DNA of 28,347 nucleotides, taken from contig JACOVP010000003.1 of assembly GCA_016177265.1 (NCBI GenBank), positions 1 to 28,347 on the forward strand. The letters run 5' to 3'. Both the position numbers and the translations under genes were made by a program. The stretch is from Candidatus Woesearchaeota archaeon (GTDB lineage: Archaea > Nanobdellota > Nanobdellia > SCGC-AAA011-G17 > UBA489). Position 1 is the first letter of the stretch. Every line of letters starts with the position of its first letter. This document shows, piece after piece, positions 1-7,332 of this stretch. The notes beneath the pieces are model-generated. The model was not told where the DNA came from. It saw only the letters and a list, made by a program, of their open reading frames with translations, and searched no databases.

Positions 1-284
1 ACTTGCTCTTCATATCTATGAAAATCCATTTTAGAACAGCAAGAGCCTTGCAATCTATCATCTTCGGATAATGAATCTATAAAATCTGGTTTTGCACAAA
101 AATTAGTTTTAGCAACACTTAATTGAGCAAATTTACTTTCTAGCGTTAAGGTCTCTGGAGGAGCGGATTGCGTATAGACAGAGGAAGAGTGAGTTGAATT
201 ATTTATTAAAGAGAAGATGCCCCATGTAACCAAGCCAAGCATGATGATAACGATGCTCCAGTTTCTTATCTTTTTATTTTTCAT
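1..284 (-). CDS. Membrane-anchored Cys-Cys protein, C-terminus cut by window edge
   Basis: The reading frame starts at ATG (284-282) behind a strong GGAGG ribosome site at about 291-295 and runs off the window, giving 94 visible residues. It has a basic N-terminus, one membrane segment (about residues 9-26), a Ser/Thr-rich linker, then a domain with FCAKPDF and GSCCSKMDFHRYEEQ. The paired cysteines suggest an extracytoplasmic metal or thiol site. It is the last visible member of the minus-strand run of cysteine-rich membrane proteins that begins at 4084. I do not know a named family. The function, thiol or metal chemistry outside the membrane, is inferred from neighbours and cysteine content. 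Confidence 0.75.
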   Translation of the reverse strand, partial: MKNKKIRNWSIVIIMLGLVTWGIFSLINNSTHSSSVYTQSAPPETLTLESKFAQLSVAKTNFCAKPDFIDSLSEDDRLQGSCCSKMDFHRYEEQ

Positions 285-313
285 GTTCGTTTCCTCCGAA
301 TTTATTTTTCATC

Positions 314-790
314 TTAACTATTATCTATATTGTCTCCATAAGGATGAATCAGTTTCCATCCTTGGATAATGTCTCCTGTTCTGTACTTCAGCGTGAATGT
401 TCCTTCAAATGGTTTTCTATCGCCGTTTGCTACTTGGAACTCAACACTATAAGCTATAGATGCAGTTTGCCCATCATTGGATGCTTCTTCCACAGATATC
501 ATTTTTATGTTCATTATATTCTGCGATTCTGTATAGGCTTTGAAGGACGCTAAATCTTTGGCAGTCGGTTCAATTTTTTTGAAGCCGTCAGAGATTACTG
601 CGTACATGTTTGGATAATCCTTACTATTCCATGCTGCAAAATATTGCTCTACTGTTTTTGTTGGCGAAGGACGCTCGTACTTCTGTGTTGCTGGTTTTGC
701 ATTGTTGTAATACAGAAAAGAGATGATGATAACTAGAGTGACTATGCTCACCATCACCATTCTTCTTCTTCTCTTATGGCGATTAAGCAT
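314..790 (-). CDS. Membrane-anchored NTF2-like domain protein
   Basis: 158 residues. A very basic N-terminus (MLNRHKRRRR) is followed by one membrane segment (about 12-28) and a Pro/Thr linker. The rest resembles an NTF2/SnoaL-like alpha+beta cone: VEQYFAAWNSKDYPNMYAVI at the start and strands ending in GWKLIHPYG. Its start overlaps the end of the upstream thioredoxin-like gene by 8 bases, so the two are probably translationally coupled. The fold assignment rests on the typical helix pattern and closing strand. No catalytic residues are evident, so a binding or scaffold role outside the membrane is more likely than an enzyme. It has no cysteine, unlike its neighbours. Confidence 0.75.
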   Translation of the reverse strand: MLNRHKRRRRMVMVSIVTLVIIISFLYYNNAKPATQKYERPSPTKTVEQYFAAWNSKDYPNMYAVISDGFKKIEPTAKDLASFKAYTESQNIMNIKMISVEEASNDGQTASIAYSVEFQVANGDRKPFEGTFTLKYRTGDIIQGWKLIHPYGDNIDNS

Positions 791-1943
791 TTTGTGCTGC
801 TACAACTTTATTTGTTGTTAAATCTTTATACGTTCCGAGCAGTTGCGGATTTCTCATCACATAGAAACCATCGTCTTCTACAGCTCCTACACTCTGCCAG
901 ACTTGGTCAAATGACGGATATACTGCTACTTCTGGTGATACAATAATCATGGGGACTTTAGTAATTGTATATTTTGCAATCAGGTCTTGTCCTTCTTGTG
1001 CACTGACATCTAGTTCATTGATTTTGTTGAGGACAATTCCAAATCGCTGCAAGATCTGTTCATTGGTCTTGACATCGTAGCAAGTAGTACAGGATTTATC
1101 TGTCAGTTCTATTAAGTCTACCAAGCCAACAACAGCATTTTTCTGGAGATCTCTGTAGGGTGGGAGTTGCGAGTGGATTGCATAGAAACCGTTCTTCGCA
1201 TTTCCAGCAAGCGTTTGGATATCTTTTTTAATGACTTCATACACATCAATTTCTTGTGCTATGAGCATTGCTGGAATTCTCGTTACGCCATATTCTGCAA
1301 TCAGTTCTTGTCCTTCATTGGAATCGTACTCGTAAGGAGCAGTCTTTACTACTCGAACACCTGCTTTGGTTAATGCATTTTCGACTTGTTCTAAGGAGAT
1401 ACACTGTTTGCAGGATGCATCGATGATGTTGAGGACTACGACGTGACCAATCACTTTTCCTTGTTGCACATCGTAGTAGGGTGGTTGAATATTCGTATAA
1501 ATGCTGGTATTTGCATCAATAACAACACCATTGTTCTCGTAAAATTTCATTAACGATTCAGATTTATTGAGCTCTCCTTGAATAACCAGTGTGGGGAGTT
1601 TTGCAATGTTGTATTTTTTGACCAACTCTTGGGCTTCTTGCGAACCACCATCCAACAGGGTTTCTTCAGTGATATTCACGTTCTGGTTTTTCACTGCTGT
1701 TACTGCTTTCTCTATATCAAAACAATCCTCGCACTCATTCGTTGTGAGTTTAATGACTTGAATAACAGCTGGGCGCATGATTTCCTGAGCAATGACTTCT
1801 GCTTCTGCTACTTTTGTATATCTTGTCTGGAGCAGGTAGATATTTAGCAGAGAAAAGACTACTAGTACTCCTATGCTGATTCCTATAATGGTATTTATGC
1901 GAGCGCTGTTCACGTTTCTCCCCCTATTGAGTTCTTTTAGCAA
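783..1943 (-). CDS. Membrane-anchored protein with three thioredoxin-like domains
   Basis: 386 residues. One membrane anchor lies at about 15-39. Three consecutive thioredoxin-like units follow, each with a CXXC site and a downstream cis-proline-type segment: CEDC (71-74) with LPTLV; CKQC (178-181) with IPAML; CTTC (285-288) with VPMII. Each unit also carries a similar EGQ/AQELI-KY helix, showing internal triplication. In known thioredoxin folds CXXC plus cis-Pro supports disulfide exchange, so the protein is expected to act outside the cytoplasmic membrane as a thiol oxidoreductase or isomerase. The start overlaps the upstream GGC-peptide gene by 7 bases. The active-site dipeptides (ED, KQ, TT) are unlike the classical GP or PH, so redox potential cannot be predicted. 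Confidence 0.85.
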   Translation of the reverse strand: MLKELNRGRNVNSARINTIIGISIGVLVVFSLLNIYLLQTRYTKVAEAEVIAQEIMRPAVIQVIKLTTNECEDCFDIEKAVTAVKNQNVNITEETLLDGGSQEAQELVKKYNIAKLPTLVIQGELNKSESLMKFYENNGVVIDANTSIYTNIQPPYYDVQQGKVIGHVVVLNIIDASCKQCISLEQVENALTKAGVRVVKTAPYEYDSNEGQELIAEYGVTRIPAMLIAQEIDVYEVIKKDIQTLAGNAKNGFYAIHSQLPPYRDLQKNAVVGLVDLIELTDKSCTTCYDVKTNEQILQRFGIVLNKINELDVSAQEGQDLIAKYTITKVPMIIVSPEVAVYPSFDQVWQSVGAVEDDGFYVMRNPQLLGTYKDLTTNKVVAAQNA

Positions 1944-2149
1944 CCGCCAACCATCGATGGTAAATCGCCTAAGCTCGTTGTTGCGCCACCACTAGAAGAT
2001 CCACTCTTCACTGATGGGCTCATGCTGGATGAGCTTGTTGCTGCAACTACTGGTCCTTTACTTAATCCCAGTAATTGTACGGTCTGGATTGCGACGGTCA
2101 CTAATAAAAGACCAATCAAAACAACCACTAAGATTTCCTTTCGTTCCAT
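1937..2149 (-). CDS. Single-pass membrane peptide ending in Gly-Gly-Cys
   Basis: 70 residues. I chose ATG 2149-2147 because a perfect GGAGGT ribosome site lies 7 bases before it; an upstream in-frame ATG at 2167 would place that site inside the coding sequence. The protein is a membrane helix (about residues 5-30), then a flexible Ser/Gly/Thr linker, then the terminal motif LPSMVGGC. The only cysteine is the last residue. The gene sits between the CPACQ membrane protein and the triple-thioredoxin gene, so the C-terminal thiol could be a tethered substrate or carrier. Family unknown to me; the role is inference. Confidence 0.8.
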   Translation of the reverse strand: MERKEILVVVLIGLLLVTVAIQTVQLLGLSKGPVVAATSSSSMSPSVKSGSSSGGATTSLGDLPSMVGGC

Positions 2150-2187
2150 TGTGTTTACCTCCTTCATTTCTTCTTTCTTTATATAAA

Positions 2188-3456
2188 TTATGCTACTGAT
2201 TCCTCGATAATTCTTCTAATGGTGCCTTGTGGATACCATACGGCATACCATCGTGCCATCTCGCCATAGATTAATTCATCTTCATATGTGTCGCCATAAT
2301 TCTGGATGAACCATTTTGCCATACCACGTGCTGCAGCAGCATGCGCACAGCCACATTGGGTAATAATAGTTGGACGTTGCGGAGAACCACAGCAGTAGTC
2401 ACACGTAAAGGAATTCACAATCCTGTTCCATCGCTCTTCACCTTGTGCATTGAGTTGAATACCTTCTCCCTTCGCCCACAATTTTTGTGCTGTAATAGGG
2501 TCATCAAAGGAAACACCTGCTTCAGATCCATACCACGGCGTTCCAGAGGGGACAACATTGTTCAGTAAATCCTGGACAGCATCGCCGGTAGATGGTTGCG
2601 TGGATAATTCGCTGATGGTTGGCAATGATTTGACTTTTGATCTATAGCCTGCAATGGCTGGTTGCTCTCCTGTAGCTAGGGGCATTGGTTTCAACGTCAG
2701 TTTTGAGCCATACTCAAACTTGCCTATAGACCCACTACCTCCACCTAGCATCATGGAAGCGAATGCCCTCGGAATTAAAAATTGGTTAAAGACAATGAGG
2801 AGAGTTAAGATGACTGTTAGCGTAAACAACATATTATTTTTGAAGAGGAATGGTTCTGTTGCCCTTTGTTTCTTCTGCGCTGTTGTTTTTCTTCTGGGAA
2901 TAATGGTTGGACAGGTTTTTGTATACAATGAATCTGCCTTGAAGAAGACCGCTAATCCTAGTAAAGCAAGACTAGCAACTTTGATAAATCCAAGATAAGG
3001 AATCAAGAAACCAAGAGGGATAGCAAAGATGGTGCTTCCCAATGCTGCGATAGTTATTCCCTGGCATGCAGGACAGGTAGCCGCGAAAATACCCAACAGT
3101 GCACTACTACTTTTTCCCATCTTTTGTGCGTCATGGTGGAGATGTTGCTGCATTTCATATTTTGCTAAGGTGAAGAAGAGGGCAATGAACAATGCTATAG
3201 CCAGTAAAAAAAGATAATCACCAAAGGTAACTGCAGACATCCTGGTAAAACCAAAATCCACAAAAGGAATTTTCCACAGACCAAAGAGGAAGGAATAAAT
3301 AACTAGCGATAGTAGAGCTGCCTTGAGAAAATACAAGCGTTGCTCTTTGACGATGGTGAGCGTGTGTTGTAAGAGACTTGCTTGTGTATCTTTCATGGGG
3401 TGTTGGAGTGTTCTTTTTTCTCCAGGAGAATCTCTTTTTTTCTTCTTAGCTGCCAT
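2188..3456 (-). CDS. Polytopic membrane protein with CPACQ motif and Cys-rich external domain
   Basis: 422 residues. A Lys-rich N-terminus is followed by about five hydrophobic segments (roughly 42-62, 78-98, 115-140, 143-172, 208-228). CPACQ (128-132) lies within or next to the third. The C-terminal half is soluble and ends with CDYCCG (352-357) and QCGCAHAAAARG (367-378), resembling small metal-binding PCYCGC-type domains. A GAGGTG ribosome site precedes ATG 3456. The membrane CXXC plus the external Cys cluster suggest electron or metal transfer across the membrane, analogous to but not recognisable as DsbD, VKOR or CcdA. Function inferred; family unassigned. Confidence 0.8.
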   Translation of the reverse strand: MAAKKKKRDSPGEKRTLQHPMKDTQASLLQHTLTIVKEQRLYFLKAALLSLVIYSFLFGLWKIPFVDFGFTRMSAVTFGDYLFLLAIALFIALFFTLAKYEMQQHLHHDAQKMGKSSSALLGIFAATCPACQGITIAALGSTIFAIPLGFLIPYLGFIKVASLALLGLAVFFKADSLYTKTCPTIIPRRKTTAQKKQRATEPFLFKNNMLFTLTVILTLLIVFNQFLIPRAFASMMLGGGSGSIGKFEYGSKLTLKPMPLATGEQPAIAGYRSKVKSLPTISELSTQPSTGDAVQDLLNNVVPSGTPWYGSEAGVSFDDPITAQKLWAKGEGIQLNAQGEERWNRIVNSFTCDYCCGSPQRPTIITQCGCAHAAAARGMAKWFIQNYGDTYEDELIYGEMARWYAVWYPQGTIRRIIEESVA

Positions 3457-3580
3457 ACTTATAACACCTCATTCTTTGTACCTTTTTGTTCTATATAAGG
3501 GTAGCCTTGATAACGTTCTAAGAAAAAAGGCTCTATTCATGTATACGGGTCTTATTTATGGTTCTTTCCGTTCACAGAGG

Positions 3581-4084
3581 CTAAATTGACTTTTTTAAAA
3601 AGATGGTGTAGGTCTTTCCTTGGGGGACACGTTTGATAAGATCTTTCTTTTCAAAACTCGTTACAATTTCGCTAATGGCTGCTTTGGACAGATCTGTTCT
3701 GTAGCGTAAGGCTTGCTGGGAAATACCTTCCTGGTTAAGAATGGCATCAAAGACTTTTCTTTCGTTTTCATCAAGGAGCATGTGGACAATCTTTAATTTC
3801 TGATCCTGTTGCAAATGCTTTTTTTCTCGCTCCAGGTAGGTGTACAATGCCTGCTCTCCCCTGGTGAAAAAGATGAGATAGACTCCTAGGGAAAGAAGGG
3901 CAAATAAGAGACCAATCCCTAAATGAGACACGTTCAGTGTGGTAGCTAAGGTAACACATTCTTTGTTTTGGTAACAACCTGTTGATTCTGAGGTCGTTTT
4001 GGTGTTCTGGATATAGGTTACCAGTATACTGCCTAAGACAACGGTTATAGCAATAATGAGGATGCCTAACTGCTTATTTTGCAT
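3581..4084 (-). CDS. Membrane winged-helix regulator with external CX5C loop
   Basis: 167 residues. Two membrane segments (about 7-26 and 56-73) flank a short loop containing C37-YQNKE-C43. A charged coiled-coil-like stretch (77-95) and a MarR/winged-helix DNA-binding domain (about 100-167, with ISQQALRYRTDLSKAAISEI as helix-turn-helix) follow. A TATA-like element near 4110 gives a nearly leaderless start. The likely topology puts the two cysteines outside and the DNA-binding domain inside. As the first gene of the cysteine-rich minus-strand run, it may sense extracytoplasmic thiol state or metal and control the operon; the sensing role is inference. Confidence 0.8.
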   Translation of the reverse strand: MQNKQLGILIIAITVVLGSILVTYIQNTKTTSESTGCYQNKECVTLATTLNVSHLGIGLLFALLSLGVYLIFFTRGEQALYTYLEREKKHLQQDQKLKIVHMLLDENERKVFDAILNQEGISQQALRYRTDLSKAAISEIVTSFEKKDLIKRVPQGKTYTIFLKKSI

Positions 4085-4140
4085 AGAGTAGCGTTGTTTT
4101 TTGATTATAAAAAGGTTGCTCTTTTCGCTTTTAGAACTTA

Positions 4141-5922
4141 CTAATCACTGACCTGCACTTCAACGTCCTTGCCATATAATTTTCTGAGATCTTCAAAGAT
4201 CTTTTCCTTGATGAAGACTTTCTTGGGAATCTTGACTTCTGCCAAAGCTTTTTCCAAATCTTCTAGACTGCTTTTCTGCAATTCACCAAGACCGCCATTC
4301 TCGTACAATTTTGCCCTATTGACTTGTTTTTGCTCAGCATCAATGTTCTCTATAATGAACGCATCCTTGTCCAATAAAAAGACATCGCCAAATTTTTCTC
4401 CGTACTTGATCCTGATTTTTGCACGCTCTACTTCTGCTCCACGTTTCCTCTGCACGTATTCAACAACTGTACGAATGAAGGTAGCAGTTTCCCTCCTCAC
4501 TTTTTCTATCTCATGCTTGTTCATCTTGCTGTACGTATCCTTCACTTTGATGATGTCCTTGAAATCATGCAAGAATTTCTTGGGGAATTTGCCTTGGTCC
4601 ACGAGACGTTTCAATCCTGTTTCTGGCTTGATGCCTTTCATCTCCTCAACAACCAATAATTCCTCGACTGCTTTCATGCAGCTGCTATAGAGTTCGTGGA
4701 CAAATCGTTTTTCTGTCTGCTTTTCAATCTGGCTGAAGAGCTTTTTGATGCGCTGCAGATACTCCTTCACATCACTGAGGAGCTTGTCCATCTGCTTTCC
4801 AGATATCTCTTTGATAACACCATGCTCTATATCTTTATGCGTTTTGACCATGTTTGCCAGTATATTTGCATATCGTGGTTCGAGCATTTTCTCTTTCTGG
4901 ACAAAGAGTTCTTCCAGCAGTTTGACAGTTTCTTTTGGCGTTGGCGGCGGCACCCCATACAACATTAAGGCTGCTTGACTGGGATTGAGCGCTGCGTAGT
5001 ATAGATCTTCTCCTGCTATAGTCAGCATAGTTCCCTTTGCCCTGTCCACTAATCTTGTTCCCATGTCCATATGCACATCAATAGCTTCTGGACTTGGTCT
5101 GATTCTTCCCATCTGCAACAGTAATTTCCAGGACATGAAGATACCGCGGTCATACAGAGGAACACCATCACGCAAAAACGTGAAGATGACAGGACTTGCC
5201 TCTTTAATGGCTTCCCAAAAATCCGTTAGGATATACACTTGAATATGGAATTCCTTTTTGACACCGGCAATAGCTGCAGCCTCATATCCCATACTGCGAA
5301 TGATGGCTCCCAGTTTATCTCGCAACTCCAATCGATTCATCTTCTTGACATCAGTATCATCAACAACGACAGCAACATCAATATCATTGCTTCGTGCATC
5401 TCCTCTGAATAAACTGCCGACAGCAACGTAACTGACAACATACTTCTCAAACTTCTTCAGCACCATGGTCTTGTGGATTTCAGAGACTTTCAAGGCACTC
5501 AAGAGATCTTTTGCATCATACACAAAAAAACTATAGGAGATGAGATTGATGAGATCATATTTGGCATCAAAACAGGCTTCACGCAATTCTGTCAGGATTA
5601 AGGTTTGGGGTTTTAAATTTTTGTCAATTTCTTTGGCAATCTTGTCTAGAGAAGCTGCTATCTTATCACGAAAATCAAACTTATTCTCTTTAATATCACC
5701 AGTGTCATCAACCAAGACTAAAATATCATTGATTTCAGAGTCTTTTTTCTCTGGCGGCAAGAGGGAAATGCCGATGATTTCCTTGTGTTTTTCCAATCCT
5801 TTCTTCTTGAATTTCTCTAACTGGCTTTTTAGGGCTTCAAATTTCTTCTTGAGCTCTTCTTCGGATACTTGCGGTACTGCTGGTTGTTGTGGAACAGCAG
5901 GAGATGATGGTTGCTCGTTCAT
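4141..5922 (-). CDS. Nucleotidyltransferase-fold protein with long helical C-terminus
   Basis: 593 residues. An N-terminal Pro-rich stretch and coiled coil (20-47) are followed by a degenerate nucleotidyltransferase-like half (about 48-145, with ILVLVDD but no GS motif). A second, intact half carries VAVGSLFRGDARSNDIDVAV (167-186): the GS...RG...D-x-D signature of minimal nucleotidyltransferases. The following ~250 residues are helical and Lys/Glu-rich, possibly HEPN-like. It starts 3 bases after the stop of the upstream membrane peptide. Known relatives transfer nucleotides to RNA, antibiotics or proteins; the substrate here cannot be read from sequence. The fusion of a degenerate and an intact copy suggests a pseudodimer. 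Confidence 0.8.
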   Translation of the reverse strand: MNEQPSSPAVPQQPAVPQVSEEELKKKFEALKSQLEKFKKKGLEKHKEIIGISLLPPEKKDSEINDILVLVDDTGDIKENKFDFRDKIAASLDKIAKEIDKNLKPQTLILTELREACFDAKYDLINLISYSFFVYDAKDLLSALKVSEIHKTMVLKKFEKYVVSYVAVGSLFRGDARSNDIDVAVVVDDTDVKKMNRLELRDKLGAIIRSMGYEAAAIAGVKKEFHIQVYILTDFWEAIKEASPVIFTFLRDGVPLYDRGIFMSWKLLLQMGRIRPSPEAIDVHMDMGTRLVDRAKGTMLTIAGEDLYYAALNPSQAALMLYGVPPPTPKETVKLLEELFVQKEKMLEPRYANILANMVKTHKDIEHGVIKEISGKQMDKLLSDVKEYLQRIKKLFSQIEKQTEKRFVHELYSSCMKAVEELLVVEEMKGIKPETGLKRLVDQGKFPKKFLHDFKDIIKVKDTYSKMNKHEIEKVRRETATFIRTVVEYVQRKRGAEVERAKIRIKYGEKFGDVFLLDKDAFIIENIDAEQKQVNRAKLYENGGLGELQKSSLEDLEKALAEVKIPKKVFIKEKIFEDLRKLYGKDVEVQVSD

Positions 5923-5925
5923 GGG

Positions 5926-6142
5926 CTAGGTGGACATAATCACGTTTTTAAGACTTTCGTTGCTATTCAGTGAAGAAGGTTCTGCAGGTGCCACGACAAG
6001 GGCTATTGCCGCCACAAGTGCAGCCAAGATAGCGAGTAGTTTTCCTGCGCGGTGATTGGTAGTTTGCTGTGCTGTACTTTGTTGTAGGCATCTTATATTT
6101 TGCTTGTTCTTGACCATACATACTTGTTGTTTTATACATCAT
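5926..6142 (-). CDS. Small membrane peptide gene, apparently frameshifted at an AAAA run
   Basis: A strong GGAGGG ribosome site (6146-6151) precedes ATG 6142. Its frame reads MMYKTTSMYGQEQAKYKM and continues to QSPRRK, then gives an unlikely Cys/Thr-rich tail. In the next frame, from the same point, the sequence reads LLAILAALVAAIALVVAP, a clear membrane segment, and ends at 5926 just before the nucleotidyltransferase start. Joining both at the four-base homopolymer 6040-6043 yields a sensible basic-then-membrane peptide of about 71 residues. Either an indel (mutation or assembly) or a +1 slip explains this. An alternative start at 6117 uses only the second frame but has no ribosome site. Confidence 0.55.
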
Positions 6143-6194
6143 GTTCCCTCCTTCTTTGTTTGTTTTTAAAGGTTCTGGCTTCTCTGACAATACA

Positions 6195-6203
6195 TTTATA
6201 AAT
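6195..6203 (+). promoter_or_regulatory. TATA box for the secreted protein gene at 6229
   Basis: The sequence TTTATAAAT lies 26-34 bases before ATG 6229, the spacing expected for a leaderless archaeal transcript. The intergenic space also holds a minus-strand TTTAAAA element near 6170 for the gene starting at 6142, so this is a divergent promoter region. Confidence 0.7.
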
Positions 6204-6228
6204 CACTTCCCAATAGTATCAACCCGCG

Positions 6229-7326
6229 ATGAAAGCATGGTTCCTTAGTCTGATTTGTGCAGTTTTGTTACTGATGATTGCCTTTGTTCAGGCTGCAGAG
6301 TTTGAGATTAGTGGAGGAACAACACAGCTTTCCTTTGGTGGCTCCAACGAACATAAGAAAGAAACGCTTACGCAGACGTTTAAAGTTAAAAATAATATTC
6401 CTACAACTGACACTATTAGTTTACGAGCACTTACGAAGATTGTATCTGCAAAAAATGACTTTCGAGACACTAATGTCCTTATTAGTGCGTCTCCTGATAC
6501 CATTGCTGGTGGTCAGGAATCAACTATAACTGTTACTGTTAAACCAGAAGATTTTGATATTGTTGATACTGATCTGAAAAAACGCGGTATTGTAGAAATA
6601 GCTACTCTTGCTATCGAAGCTGAAAAAATTAATACCAGTGAGAACAACGCTGTTTTAGGCAAGGTAACAACAACTCCAATCACCCTCAAACTCGAACTTA
6701 AAAATGATCTTGACCTCATTAGTGTTGAGTACCAGCGAGAAGAAGGCTCATTCAGCAGCATCAGTGCTGATTCTACCATTACTATTACCGTCGATGAAGA
6801 TATTGATCTCAAGTTCAAGGTCAAAAACACCTTTGAAAGCTCTTCTGGTATAGAATTCGAGAACATCAATATCAAAATTGAATCTACTGATTTGGACATT
6901 GAAAAGACAACCACTATTAGCGAGATTCTTGCTGGAGCACAAGCGGAGAAGACAACTACTGTTTCTGCCGATGACACGGGCAGCGGGGAAGTCAAGGTCT
7001 CTGTGACTGGTGATGACAAATTTGGCGGCAAGCATGGAGAAGTTTTCATTTTTAATTTCAACGTTGAAGAAGCAGAGGAGGAAGAGGAAGAACCTGTTGA
7101 TGAGAATGATGCTGATGGGGATGGCGTTCCTGACAATCGTGATGAATGTTTGAATACTGTGAGTGTGTGCGATGTTGATGCTGTTGGATGTCCTGTGGAT
7201 AGTGATACTGACGGGACGTGCGATGCTCTTGATCCTACGCCACGACCAGTGACACGACAATCTAATGATGAGATTGATACATCGAGTGGTAATGAGGGTG
7301 ACTGCTGGCTTTTCTGTACTGATTAA
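6229..7326 (+). CDS. Secreted acidic protein with thrombospondin-3-like calcium repeats
   Basis: 365 residues with a typical signal peptide (1-22, ending AFVQA). The body is predicted as beta-sandwich modules rich in Thr, Ser, Asp and Glu. A Glu run (about 284-291) leads to DADGDGVPDNRDECLN and CPVDSDTDGTCDALDPTP, Asp-rich motifs like thrombospondin type 3 or dockerin calcium loops, with four clustered cysteines. It ends without a membrane anchor (GDCWLFCTD). It is probably a surface-attached or secreted protein; calcium binding is inferred from the DxDxDG pattern. Divergent from the minus-strand genes at 6142; followed 6 bases later by the kinase-like gene, so they may be co-transcribed. Confidence 0.8.
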   Translation: MKAWFLSLICAVLLLMIAFVQAAEFEISGGTTQLSFGGSNEHKKETLTQTFKVKNNIPTTDTISLRALTKIVSAKNDFRDTNVLISASPDTIAGGQESTITVTVKPEDFDIVDTDLKKRGIVEIATLAIEAEKINTSENNAVLGKVTTTPITLKLELKNDLDLISVEYQREEGSFSSISADSTITITVDEDIDLKFKVKNTFESSSGIEFENINIKIESTDLDIEKTTTISEILAGAQAEKTTTVSADDTGSGEVKVSVTGDDKFGGKHGEVFIFNFNVEEAEEEEEEPVDENDADGDGVPDNRDECLNTVSVCDVDAVGCPVDSDTDGTCDALDPTPRPVTRQSNDEIDTSSGNEGDCWLFCTD

Positions 7327-7332
7327 AAGTTA

